From Crocodylus rhombifer (taxonomy: Eukaryota > Chordata > Crocodylia > Crocodylidae): a stretch of DNA of 64,000 nt. The position numbers and the translations under genes are program-made. Within the stretch, counting starts at the first letter, position 1. Each line of letters begins with the position of its first letter. This document shows positions 1-9,322 of this stretch, in pieces. The stretch spans positions 1-64,000 of the forward strand of contig JAVSML010021662.1 in assembly GCA_038503035.1 (NCBI GenBank), read 5' to 3'. The notes beneath the pieces are model-generated. The model was given only the letters and a program-made list of their open reading frames with translations. It had not been told where the DNA came from and searched no databases.

Positions 1-330
1 GGGGGGGCTGCCCTTGGCACGCTCCCCAGAAGTGCTTCTGGTCCACTTCCAGGTATGCTGCTGAGCACACCGGGAAGCCCCCTGTGCTCCTGTGGGACAC
101 TCTATGCACCCCACCATCGCAGCATTCATGAGCCACCTGCTACCTAGAAGTATGTAGAAAAAACATTTCAAGCTGTGTCTATGTCCGAATCTCTGAATCA
201 ATTTGGATGGTTCCGATTCGATTCAGAGAGACTAAAATGTTCTCTGATTCGATTGAGATTCAGAGATTCGGCCACCAAATTGAGCCAAATCGCCGAATCC
301 AGTCAGGGACTGAAGCTTTCCACAGCCCTA
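1..330. mobile_element. Fold-back DNA element, copy 1 (one arm, cut by window start)
   Basis: This is the right arm of the family seen complete at 13652-14424. Shared landmarks in order are a GC-rich 'cacttccagg' block, the 'catcgcagcattcatgagcc' block near 115-140, a 'gtagaaaaaacattt' block, then dense GATTC/GAATC motifs, ending in 'agcccta' at 330. The other two copies carry both arms as an imperfect inverted repeat, so the left arm should lie upstream of this window. No coding capacity is seen. The class is inferred (non-autonomous, probably hAT, from the TAGGGGTGTG-like ends of copy 2). Confidence 0.7.
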
Positions 331-608
331 GTGTATATGTCTCCCAGATCATAGTGAAAGGATCCGGTATCATTTCTTCTGTAAAGAGCAAATTAAAGAG
401 GGCGAATGGCAATGACTCTGAGACTCCACTTTCATCTGAATTCCTTCATCTTCCCATACCATTGCTAATTCTGCAAGGCATAATTGGATATAACAATATT
501 TATTATTTAAAAAAATCCCTAAAGATTTCATAGACATTAGGGCTGGAAGGGACCTCGGGAGATCATCGAGTCCAGCCCCCTGCCCAAAGGGCAGGAAGTC
601 AGCTGGGG

Positions 609-1286
609 TCATAGGATCCCAGCAAGATAAGCATCCAATTTACTCTTGAAGGTGTTCAATGTAGGTGCTTGAACCACCTCCGCTGGCAGGCTGTTCCAGA
701 CCTTGGGGGCTCGGACAGTAAAGAAATTCTTCCTTATGTCCAGCCTGAAACGGTCTTGCAGGAGTTTGTGACCGTTCGACCTCGTCATCCCTTGGGGCGC
801 TCTGGTGAACAGACATTCCCCCAGATCCTGGTGGTCACCCCTGATAAACTTATAGGTGGCCATCAGATCACCCCTGAGCCTGCGCTTTTCCAGGCTAAAG
901 AGTCCCATGTCTCTCAGCCTGTCATGGTAAGATCTGTTTTCCTGACCTCTGATCATGCGTGTGGCTCTCCTCTGGACTCTCTCAAGCTTCTCCACATCCT
1001 TTTTGAATTGTGGAGCCCAAAACTGGACGCAGTACTCCAGCTGCGGCCTCACCAAGGCCGAGTACAAGGGGAGAATGACGTCCTGGGATTTCCTCGAGAA
1101 GCATCTATGGATGCACGCCAGCATTTTGGTCGCTTTACTAGCTGCAGCATCGCATTGGAGGCTCATGTTCATCTTGTGGTCAATGATGACCCCCAAGTCT
1201 CTTTCTTCTGTAGTGCTAACCAATGTAGCCCTGCTGAGCCTATAAGGGTGCTGCAGGTTTTTCTTCCCAAGGTGGAGAACCTTGCA
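609..1286 (-). pseudogene. CR1 ORF2 C-terminal region
   Basis: This is open for about 204 codons in the same frame as the RT domain. CR1 hallmarks are ERDLGVIIDHKMNMS, ALVRPQLEYCVQFWAP, LERVQRRATRMI, LEKRRLRGDLMATYKF, SNGHKLLQDRFRLDIRKNFF and the terminal KLDAYLAGIL stop. The region is conserved in CR1 proteins and may help bind template RNA. Its natural stop is directly followed by the short 3' UTR, which contains the inverted 'ggggtc...gacccc' motif seen in the other CR1 ends here. Confidence 0.88.
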
Positions 1287-2168
1287 TTAATCGGTGTTAA
1301 ACACCATCAGGTTCTCATCTGCCCATTTGCTGAGCTTGTCCAGGTCAGCCTGGATCACCCGCCTATCTTCTGGTGTGGATGCTTTGCCCCAAAGTTTGGT
1401 GTCATCGGCGAACTTAGCCAGTCCACTCCTGACTCCAATGTCCACATCGTTAATGAAGATGTTGAACAGTATGGGTCCCAGGACAGAGCCTTGAGGGACC
1501 CCACTGGTCACAGGGCACCACGATGAGTGACTGCCATCGATTACAACTCTCTGGGTCCGACCACAGAGCCAGTTTCCCAGCCAGCGGATCGTGGTGGAGC
1601 CAAGGCCACAACTGGGCAATTTGGCCAAGAGGTGATCATGGGATACCAGATCAAAAGCTTTTTTGAAGTCAAGATATATGACATCAATCTCTTCTCCCTC
1701 GTCCAGGTGATAGGTCACCTGGTCATAGAAGGAAATGAGATTGGTCAAACAACACCTACCTGCAACAAACCCGTGCTGGCTATCCCTTAGAATGTTAGCC
1801 TGGGCCAGTCCCTCAAGGATGGCCTCCTTAATAAACTTTTCTAAGATCTTCCCCAGGATAGAAGTCAGGCTAATGGGCCTGTAGTTAGCCAGATCCACTC
1901 TCCTCCCTTTCTTGAAGATTGGCACCGCATTGGCCTTCTTCCAGTCTTTGGGCACTACACCAGAGCACCAGGAGTTTTCAAAGACCCATGCCAGGGGCTG
2001 GGCTATGATGCTCGCCAGCTCCTTGAGTACCCTGGGGTGCAGATTGTCAGGGTCGGTTGACTTGAAGGTATCCAGCTTCTCAAGGTGTTCCTTCACGAGG
2101 TCAGCATTGATGGAGGGTAGGGGATCCCCCTCACCCAGATTTCCCTGTCCCATAGCAGGCATGGGCAT
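1287..2168 (-). pseudogene. CR1 ORF2 reverse transcriptase domain
   Basis: The fingers and palm motifs of a CR1 reverse transcriptase are present: NYRPISLTSILGK (about 95-107), QHGFVAGRCCLTNL (131-144), IYLDFKKAFDLVSHDHL (164-180, first catalytic Asp), [15 protein letters not shown] (222-236) and KFADDTKLWG (252-261, the FADD form of the YxDD box). The listed Met is not a true start; it is the first Met after the upstream frameshift. The frame ends at a TAA at 1287-1289 where CR1 normally has DKCKVLHLG. It resumes in the same frame downstream, so one codon (AAG to TAA) is the break. Catalytic residues look intact, but the whole ORF2 is not translatable. Confidence 0.9.
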
Positions 2169-2554
2169 CCCGTGTGACTGATGAAAGACTGACGCAAAGT
2201 ACCTATTTAATAGATTGGCTTTTTCCTGGGCATCAGTTGTCAGTTCCCCATCTGGTTTAGCAGGGGTCCAACATTGCCCTTGCTTTTCCTCCGCCTCCCC
2301 ACATATCTGAAAAAGGACTTTTTGTTGTCCTTGATGCCTGAAGCTAGTTGGAGTTCAGTTGCAGCCTTGGCTTTCCTGGTTTGCTCCCTGCAGGACCGGA
2401 CCAGCACGGAGTAATCCTCCTTGGAGGTGAATCCCGTCCTCCATCCTTTGTAGGCTTTCCTTTTTAGCCACAGTAGGTCCACTATGTCTCAAGAGAGCCA
2501 GGGGGGCTGCTGTGCCTTCTTGCTGCCTTTCCTCCGTGTTGGAATAGATTTGGC
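2169..2554 (-). pseudogene. CR1 ORF2 linker between endonuclease and RT, with stops and a frameshift
   Basis: This continues ORF2 in the endonuclease frame, with conserved CR1 linker features: KRKAYKGWRTG, CREQTRKAKAATELQLA, IKDNKKSFFRYVG and NVGPLLNQMGN. In-frame stops follow the endonuclease, precede DIVDLLW and follow NQMGN. A frameshift lies between about 2168 and 2240, because the RT frame downstream differs by one. The linker has no known catalytic role. Confidence 0.8.
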
Positions 2555-3391
2555 TTATGCACTGAGGATCGCTTCCTTGAGAAGCAACCACTCTTCTTGA
2601 ACTCCCATCTCCCTGGGGTCATGGTCCCTGAGGGCCTGACCAACTAGCCTCTTGAGCTTATCAAAGTCGGCTTTTCTGAAGTCAAGGACTTCTGTGTTGC
2701 TGACTGACTTGCCAGCTTTATGGCGGATGGTGAAGGTGATCAGCTCGTGGTCGCTGTCACCCAACTTCCCATCAATCACTAGGTCGCCGATTAGGTCGTC
2801 CCCCATAGCCAGTACCAGGTCAAGCAGTGCTTTGCCTCTCGTTGGCCCATAGACTTCTTGAGTCAGGTAGAGGTCATACACGCACAAGAGAAAGCTTTGC
2901 GCCCGCTCAGATTTAGCTGAGTGATTTTCCCACGAGATGTCCGGGTAATTGACAACCAAGGTCCTGGAGCAAGCGGCCTCAGTCAGTTCCCGGGCGAAAT
3001 CCTGGTCAAGCTCGGGACTTTGAGTGGGAGGTCTGTAGTAGACTCCCACCGTTGTGTCCCCTGTGCCGAATTCCCTACAAATTTTTACCCAGAGGGTCTC
3101 TAGCTGTCCATGCCGGTCACCAACATCAGCTTGCAGGGACATGTAGCTTTCCTTCACATAGAGAGCTACACCCCCACCCCTTTTGTCAACACGATCCCTC
3201 CTGTATAGGGTATAGCCCTCTATACCCGTGGTCCAGTCATGGGTAGAGTCCCACCAGGTCTCCGTTATCCCAATGACATCATATTTCTTTGCACTGAGCA
3301 GGAGGACAAGCTCATCGTGCTTGTTGCCCAGGCTCCTGGCATTAGTGTACAGGCAGGCAAGTGTGCCCTTGGGGGCTCTTGCCTTGCCCAC
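2555..3391 (-). pseudogene. CR1 ORF2 N-terminal part: AP-like endonuclease, catalytic loop deleted
   Basis: This is the endonuclease that nicks target DNA in CR1 target-primed reverse transcription. Recognisable motifs by residue from 3391 are YTNARSLGNK (15-24), ITETWW (42-47, catalytic Glu), YRRDR plus RGGGVALYVK (63-80), VGVYYRPP (115-122) and the C-terminal LGDSDHE (210-216, catalytic Asp-His). The expected 'GDFNYPD' motif reads LVVNYPD near 145-151. The Gly-Asp-Phe is absent, so the catalytic Asp of the D-x-N pair is lost and the enzyme is predicted inactive. The frame ends at a TAA after KEAILSA. Homology then continues in the same frame, which shows the stop is an acquired mutation. 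Confidence 0.88.
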
Positions 3392-3519
3392 AGATTGTGC
3401 GAGGGCTGGGGCAGGGGTGAGCTCCCTTAAGTGCCCCCTTAAGTGCCTTGGTCCGCTGGCTTTGCAAGGGCCGTTCAGCGGGCCAGCAGGGGCAGTAGTC
3501 CCCCCATCCCCCAGCGGGC

Positions 3520-4194
3520 TTAGTTTAAAGCCTGGTGGAGCAGATCAACCAGCCTGGCTGAGAAGAGCCTCCTCCCCAGGGGGGAGAGGTGGAGGCCATC
3601 TCTTCCCAGCAGCTCGCTGCCTCTCTCGCCAAAGAGCGGGCTGTGGTCATGGAAGCCAAAGCCTTCCCGATGACACCAGCTCCGCAGTCTTTGGTTCACT
3701 GTGTGGATCCTCCTCTCCTTCCTCAGCCCATAGCCCGAGACTGGGAGGATGGACGAAAACACCACCTGAGCTCCCAGACCCCTAAGCCCCGCTCCCAACT
3801 CCCTGTAGCACCTCATGACCTGGCTGGGGGTGCTCCAAGCCGTGTCACTGGTGCCCACGTGAATAAGGAGCATGGGGTAGTGGTCTGTGGGCCGGAGGAG
3901 CTGCGGGATCCTCTCCGCAATGTCTCGGATGCGGGCCCCCGGGAAGCAGCAGACTTCCCGGGTTAAGGGGTTGGGGCGGCAGATTGCCCTCTCAGTGCCC
4001 CGCAGGATGGAGTCTCCCACAACAAACACCTTACGCTTTGTCTTGGGGAGAGCGGGGCCAGTAGCTGCGGTCGAGCCTGGGTTGCCTGCGGGAGCTGGCA
4101 ACTGCATGGGCTCTGCTGGGGCTGCAAGAGGTGCGAACCTGTTGCTAAGCTCCGGCGGGGCATTGGTGCGGCGGGCCTTAAGGCCCTTGACCAC
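3520..4194 (-). CDS. CR1 ORF1 protein, SGNH/GDSL esterase domain (5'-truncated)
   Basis: This is an open frame of 224 codons, with no stop inside the esterase domain. SGNH-hydrolase blocks are visible: FVVGDSILRG with the catalytic Ser near residue 61, PGARIRDI near 85-92, IHVGTSD near 111-117 and DGLHLS near 199-204, which supplies the Asp/His pair. In block III the usual GTND reads GTSD, so the oxyanion-hole Asn is changed. CR1 ORF1 proteins are known to carry this esterase together with an N-terminal zinc-finger region, thought to act in RNA or membrane handling during retrotransposition. The N-terminal part is missing here. The listed start is a GTG, and the frame continues upstream with CR1-like codons, so it is not a true start. 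Any expression would be incidental. Confidence 0.85.
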   Translation of the reverse strand: MVKGLKARRTNAPPELSNRFAPLAAPAEPMQLPAPAGNPGSTAATGPALPKTKRKVFVVGDSILRGTERAICRPNPLTREVCCFPGARIRDIAERIPQLLRPTDHYPMLLIHVGTSDTAWSTPSQVMRCYRELGAGLRGLGAQVVFSSILPVSGYGLRKERRIHTVNQRLRSWCHREGFGFHDHSPLFGERGSELLGRDGLHLSPLGRRLFSARLVDLLHQALN

Positions 4195-4606
4195 CTTGGT
4201 CCATGCCCCTGACTGGGCAGAGCGGGAGGTCCCAGAGTCCTCCTTAGTCGTGGAGGGAGACGGAGCTCAGTCTACCGTTCTATTTCAGTCCAAGTCATTA
4301 AATTAGGATTATAATTTGGCTACACCCTTATTTTGTTCATTTATATTTCTAGAAAAGGAAAAAAAGAATTGTATATATTGAAGAGGATGAGGTTTTGGTT
4401 TTGACCATTGTTGTGCAAATAAAAATGCAGAATGTTTGAGGACAATCTTCGAGATCTGATTCATTTGTTGTTTAATCATCTGTATAAGCTCTGCAAGTAA
4501 TTGTCTTGTTTAGTTCATCTACACCTCTACATTTTGAAGAAGGAGAGAAAAAGTTCACAGATTGAGAAGGATCAAGAAGGTTGATACCGTTATTAATGAA
4601 CCTAAA

Positions 4607-4712
4607 TGACCTTGCTGGGGTCATTTGACCCCAGTACTTTTTCCTGCCAAGGCAGGGGGTCAGACTTGATGATCTGCTCAGGTCCCTTCCGACCCTACAA
4701 ACTATGAAACTA
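4607..4712 (+). mobile_element. CR1 3'-end fragment
   Basis: This severely 5'-truncated CR1 starts in the last codons of ORF2 (LAGVI stop), then has the 'ggggtcatttgacccc' inverted motif, 'gcagggggtcagacttgatg', 'ggtcccttccgaccct' and a short 'actatgaaact' tail. The orientation is opposite to CR1-A next to it. Confidence 0.9.
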
Positions 4713-6033
4713 AAGCATAAGTTGTTTTCTAGTTGATTGTAAGAGCCAGATGCTTGCCTGGTATATCTCTCTTGACTCTTCTTGAGTTCAACCAATTATT
4801 ACCAGTTCCAGATCAGGCCCACAAATGGTCACACATTTGCAGAAAGCCAGGTTCTCAAAGTAAATTTCTTAGATGGTATTAGGCATTTTTCCTTGGATTG
4901 CAACCATAGGAAGTTGACTGCCACTTTAACATTCCAGTACCAGAAAGACTAGTTAGCTGTGTTAGCCTGAAGTCTGGCAGAAGGCAGAGAGTACAGGGAT
5001 ACCGTTATATAGACTAACTGAATTCAGTCTTCCGATATCAGCAGAAGTACAAGGTCCCATATTACTGGTGCTAGGGTCACTTGTTCACAGTTTAGGCTGA
5101 CATGTGAAGTTGTGTAATTACCTAACTAACTACCTGGTTGCATGAGTAGTTCTTTTTGTGCACAAAATGATGATCCAAAGCATTCTCCTTCTGTGCTGTA
5201 GGTCAAGGCTAAAGAAGAGGACTGGATAGGAATGTAATTTGCATGAGTTATATGCTCTCTATCTAATGTATTTCCAGTTTTTTGCTGCCTGACAAGAGTG
5301 TATTCATTGCCTTGTTCCAGTTTCTCAGGTAGTTACTCAATGACACTGATGTGGTATTCATTGAAGCACTACATTGGCATGTGGAGCATGGCAATGAAGA
5401 GGTAATTTACTTGAGAACAGCTGGTGGTAGAAAACTGTAACTGTGTGCTGACCACTTGAATGTGTGTTCCATGTATTAGGAAAGACAAATTCAGGGCTGA
5501 ACTACTGTACAGCCCAAATTGCTTTCTTAGATTTTTTTTAAAAATCTACTTTTTAATGAAAAAACTGCTAATCTGGATGGCTTCTTTGTTAAATAGGATT
5601 AGTAATAACACCTCTTTCCTTACTTTACAGGGAGGTTGTTGAGAATAAATTCACATTTGTAAAGTGCTTTGCAATCTTGACCCTATGGTACAGTCAAAAA
5701 GAACACACTTTCTATTGAGCCACAAAGACAAAAGAGGAAGCTCATAATTCTCTGAAACCTGTCTGTGATCCTTCCCTCCTCTCTCTTCCCCTCCCCAGTT
5801 TGAGAAGCTGGGATAGATTTATTAAAACAGCCAGCTAATGTAGCTTTATTTTGAATAGCAAGACACAGAGCTGTACAGAACCATAGAGCATGTGGTGTGG
5901 GTACTTCTTCGTTCAGGTCCGAACTGAGTGTGCCAGAATGAAAAGATTCCTTATAGAACTGTAAAATTTGAAACCTAAATTACTTACTTTAAAGAAAGGA
6001 AAGCAGGTGAACCCTCAGCTTTGCAGTACAACA
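4713..6033. other. Unrecognised AT-rich sequence with one old repeat fragment
   Basis: No gene is supported; ORFs are short and lack codon structure. About 4957-5035 ('agctgtgttagcctgaagtc...', then 'atagactaactga') resembles 36887-36990, so both are copies of one old dispersed repeat of uncertain class, possibly Penelope-like. Confidence 0.5.
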
Positions 6034-6462
6034 GGCATGTTTACACGTGCAATTAATACACCTACATTTTTTCTGCTGAAACTTATGGCTCATTAAAGCA
6101 CTCCCAGGTACACATCTCCATGTCAAGAGTAAATTGCACACCCAACGGGAGAAGCCCAATCCGGGGCTGCTCCTGCCCTGCTCTGTCCCCCCTGCAGCAG
6201 CTAGGGAGATCTCTAGGCTCTCGCATGCCAGCCCCTAGCTGTCCCAGCTCTCGGGGCAGCCCGGATCTGTGTGCAGCAGGACTCTGTCTAGCCATGGCAA
6301 GATCCCTGAGCCCTGCCTGTCATGAAGTCCATCATCATCCAGGACTGACTGTGGAGTCCCTTCTTGGCAGTCTTGGATGATGATGGACTTCATCAGTTTA
6401 ATGCACCGGGTTTTTTTGCACAAAAATTTCAGGCACATTAACTGCACATGTAAACACAGCCC
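6034..6462. mobile_element. MITE with terminal inverted repeats (GGCATGTTTACACG-type)
   Basis: The left end 'ggcatgtttacacgtgcaat' pairs with the complement of the right end near 6440-6462 ('tgcacatgtaaacacagccc'). The ends resemble the GGGTATGTCTACATG family at 19423, 52838 and 58901, so this may be a diverged relative. The interior is GC-rich and holds a strong hairpin (6322-6393). No clear target duplication was found. Confidence 0.6.
6322..6393. repeat. 26-bp inverted repeat (hairpin), 20-nt loop
   Basis: Arms 6322-6347 and 6368-6393 are reverse complements with one mismatch (it would be a G-U pair in RNA). The arm begins 'atgaagtccatcatcatcc'. The hairpin lies inside the MITE at 6034-6462. 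The size would suit a small-RNA precursor, but no expression evidence is available. Confidence 0.9.
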
Positions 6463-7358
6463 ATTTGTACTACAGAATAATAAAAGAGACATGAATACAA
6501 ATATGAAGAAAAGGCAGGATGTGCGCGAAAGAGGAAGTCTGAAAAGATGTGGCGGAGAACAATTTTCATTTGCTTTTATTGTGCATCACAATGAAGCTAT
6601 TCAATGCAGAGGAGTTTCCTAAATGTGTCTATATTTCATACATTACTTGAATACATAAAGGAGATATGGTAAGGATGACTTAGTTCCTATTTGTCTTAGT
6701 CACATAAGGAATCCCTGGAGGCAGTGGAATTTGGTTTGATGAACCACAACAAAAATCAGGCAAACATGCAGTAGCAAAGGGAGAACAGGAACAGGCAATA
6801 CATGCTAGTGTGGCAGAGAAAGAACTTAAACCCACAAGTCCATAATTTATGTCACAAATCCCTCATTCATTATGTTCTTCTCACTCTCAAGAACTATAGG
6901 AGTTTAGCTCAAGGCCACAGAATTGCACCAATGTAAACAAATGGGTGAAGGTGCTGACAATACCTAGAGCTGTACAGAACAAGCAAATGCTATTTCCATG
7001 GATGATTCTGATGCATTGAAATTTGGTTTTATTGCAATTTGGAGTAAAAAACAAATATTTCAAAACTCTCTATGAAAGGAAATGGAGCCTCTGAAGAGCT
7101 TCCCCAGAACAATGGTCCCTGAAACTGTGGGGCCAATGGTTCAGGGGTCCATTGCATAGGACCTGTCACATACTCGTCTTCTGAGGAGCCACAAGTTTCA
7201 GATCTTGACAGTTTGTACAACCAGGGTATCCATGGCTTCCAGCCATGGTACTTGGCAGGCTGAAAGGAAGCAGAGGGCCTGGAAACCTGGGGTAAACTGG
7301 GGAATGCTTAGGAGCTGAGTAACCACAACTCCTGATTTCCAGGCCACAAGCTCTAAAT
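6463..7358. other. Unrecognised sequence
   Basis: There is no convincing gene or repeat signature in this stretch. 7351-7358 (ctctaaat) is the left target duplication of the hAT element that follows. Confidence 0.5.
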
Positions 7359-8219
7359 CAGGCTTGTCCAACATACAGCCCGTAGGCCGCCATGTGGCCC
7401 GCCAAAGCATTTTCTGTGGCCTGCAGTGCTGTGACAGGAAATGGAAGTAAACACAGTTTACTTTCATTCATGTTCCTTGTCCCTCCCCCGCCCCCTCAGC
7501 AGCTTCCTAATGGCTGCTGAAGGGCTAGGGAAGGGACAAGGTTCCCACACACACTGCGTCAGCTTGATGTTGCCAATGCGGTGCATGTGGGAAGAGGAGT
7601 GCAGACCCGGCCTGCCTCCTCCCATCCCCAGCACCATGCGGGGAAGCCACCGCTTCCCGGTCCGAGCGACTCGTCGCTCCCCGCCCACAGCAAGAGGCAG
7701 CCCAGCATGGCTGCCTGGCCCCGGATTGCTGGCGGAAGCAGAGAGGCGCGGACAGGTGCCTCCTCCTGCCGGGCTGTTGGCATTGGCTGCGCCACGTGGG
7801 GTGGTCCCAGGCTCGGGCAGAGCCTGCGCTTGCTGTGCCCCAAGGTGCCGTCCGGTTCCAGCTCTCTCAATCCTGGTGTGGAGCGACGATGCAGACCTGC
7901 AGAGGCAGCGCTGAGGCCGGGCTCGTCCTCATTGTCTGCCTCTGCCACCTTCTGCCTGGCCAGGGTGCTGCAGGTAGGGCTGGGCTGGGCCAGGATAGGG
8001 CCAGTGTCAGGGTGGAAAGACGGCACCTCTCCCAGGGCCGGGCGGTTGACTGTGGGCTCCAGGCACCTGTGTGTATGGGGGGTCCCTGCCTTTCACAAGG
8101 GAGGGAGGCTCAGCTCTGACCCCCATCTACTGGGGTCAGGGCTTTAATCTCAAAGCCTGGTCTTCCCTCCTGAGAGCCAGTTGTGCCCATGTCCCAGAAG
8201 CCAGGTGCTGAAGCATTAC

Positions 8220-8786
8220 AAAGGAAGGCAAAAACCTCCACAGTCTGCTCTAATCTAACCATGGGGTAAAATTCCTTCCTGACCCCAGATTTGGCAATCA
8301 GTGGGACCCCGAGCAGAGGAGCAGGACCAGGGCTTGGCAGCGTTTTTTGGGCAGTGCCAAAAATACCCGCAGCCTGGACTTGTAAAATGTTGGCGTGCCA
8401 GTGGCAGACTGCAGGGGAGCCACGGGGACTTTATCCTTGTTGTGGCAGCATAGCCCTGACCCTTCCCCTGAAGTCTGCCCCAAGGCACACGTGCCAAGCA
8501 AAATGCCTCTGTGTGCTATGCTCTGGCACCCATGGAAGGGCTTGCCTACCTCTGGACATAACCCTCTAGTCAAAAACCTCTGGATTTGGTCCCAGAAGGA
8601 GCATTGGCACACCCCAGTCAAAGTCCCTAGCTTCGGCTGTAGCCAAAACCCAGTATCTCTGAGGAAGACTTAAAAATACCCTGGCAAATATAGCAGAAAG
8701 GGGAAGGGTGGTGGTGGGGGTAACCAGCAAAGGCCAGAAGCATGAGAAGTACCCATAGTAGAACGTAGGCATAGCTATGCCTATAT
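8220..8786 (-). mobile_element. Old CR1-like 3' UTR fragment
   Basis: This contains 'ggggtaaaattccttcctga' (CR1-like 3' UTR on the minus strand). Its inner end (about 8720-8785: accagcaa...cagaag...gtagaacgtaggcatagct) matches the segment next to the CR1 C-terminal codons at about 12840-12895. The same subfamily is therefore present twice. It carries no coding sequence here. Confidence 0.65.
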
Positions 8787-8922
8787 CAGGGGTAGGCAAA
8801 ATATGGCCCACGAGCTGTATCCAGCCCACCAATTGATCCTATCTGGCTCACCACTGGGAGCCTGAGGAGCAAGGGTTGTGCCCTCTGTTGCTGCGCTCTG
8901 CCTCAAATAATTGCCCACCCTG
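8787..8922. mobile_element. Short hAT MITE (136 bp)
   Basis: The ends are 'caggggtaggcaaaatatgg' and 'aattgcccaccctg', inverted with mismatches. Flanking 8-mers gcctatat (8779-8786) and gtctagat (8923-8930) agree at 6 of 8 positions. It inserted into the CR1-like fragment at the place where the 12-13 kb copy reads 'cacctagatca'. Confidence 0.75.
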
Positions 8923-8930
8923 GTCTAGAT

Positions 8931-9180
8931 CAGTGGTTCTCAACCTTTCTTGTACCCATTTGTAAACATAGATGGTCAGTCCCGACCCAGTGTCCCTCAC
9001 TGCTCCTACCTCTAGACCCCATTGCCCCAGTGTGTGGGGCATGGGGGGGCTCCAAGTAGCCCCTTGCAGGCTGGGACTCTGCCAGCCCACAAGAGAAAAG
9101 CCACGGTTATATGTTTTTCTCCTTTAATGAGAACCCACTTTTAAAGTTTGCTTGTGACCCTTTCATATATTCTTGAGACC
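8931..9180. mobile_element. hAT left terminus (CAGTGGTTCTCAACC type), right end not seen
   Basis: 'cagtggttctcaacctttct' is a classic hAT terminal repeat and abuts the target duplication of the preceding MITE. No matching right end is visible before 9322. The end coordinate is approximate. Confidence 0.6.
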
Positions 9181-9322
9181 TTCATTGGTGTCAAAGGTCA
9201 TATGACATCACTTCCTGATGTGATACCACTTCCTGTGAGGTCTTTGAATATGGCTTGCCAGCCCACTGGGTGATAAAAAGTTTGTGATCTGGCCCCACAT
9301 TCAAAAAAGTTGAACACTCCTG

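Larger units (their letters stand above)
525..4270 (-). mobile_element. CR1 LINE retrotransposon, copy CR1-A, 5'-truncated, nearly complete
   Basis: Read on the minus strand this is a CR1-family non-LTR retrotransposon of about 3.75 kb. From high to low coordinate it has ORF1 with an SGNH esterase domain (3520-4194), ORF2 endonuclease (2555-3391), a linker (2169-2554), reverse transcriptase (1287-2168), a C-terminal region (609-1286) and the short 3' UTR typical of CR1 (525-608, with the 'ggtcccttccagccctaa' block). Homology appears to stop near 4270, inside the ORF1 N-terminal region. The codons upstream of 4194 still read CR1-like (WTK before VVKG), so the 5' end is lost. ORF2 has several stops and at least one frameshift, so the copy cannot move by itself. 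Boundaries are within about 20 bases. Confidence 0.93.
7359..9322. mobile_element. hAT-type DNA transposon with 8-bp target duplication, composite
   Basis: The left end 'caggcttgtccaacatacag' matches the complement of the right end 'aagttgaacactcctg'. Flanks are ctctaaat (7351-7358) and ttctaaat (9323-9330), 7 of 8 identical, which is the hAT signature. No transposase frame is recognisable. The first part (about 7480-8150) is GC-rich and gives long open frames in several phases by composition only. Later insertions sit inside: a CR1-like 3' end (8220-8786), a 136-bp hAT MITE (8787-8922) and another hAT end at 8931. Confidence 0.85.

Noticed and set aside
669..1526. 285-codon plus-strand open frame
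   Set aside because: It is the antisense shadow of the CR1-A ORF2, which has clear RT motifs on the other strand.
3228..3785. 185-codon plus-strand frame
   Set aside because: Antisense to CR1-A endonuclease and esterase; GC composition explains it.
7559..8147. Overlapping open frames of 155-188 codons on both strands
   Set aside because: They lie in a GC-rich, CpG-containing part of a hAT element; several phases are open at once and none resembles a transposase or host protein.
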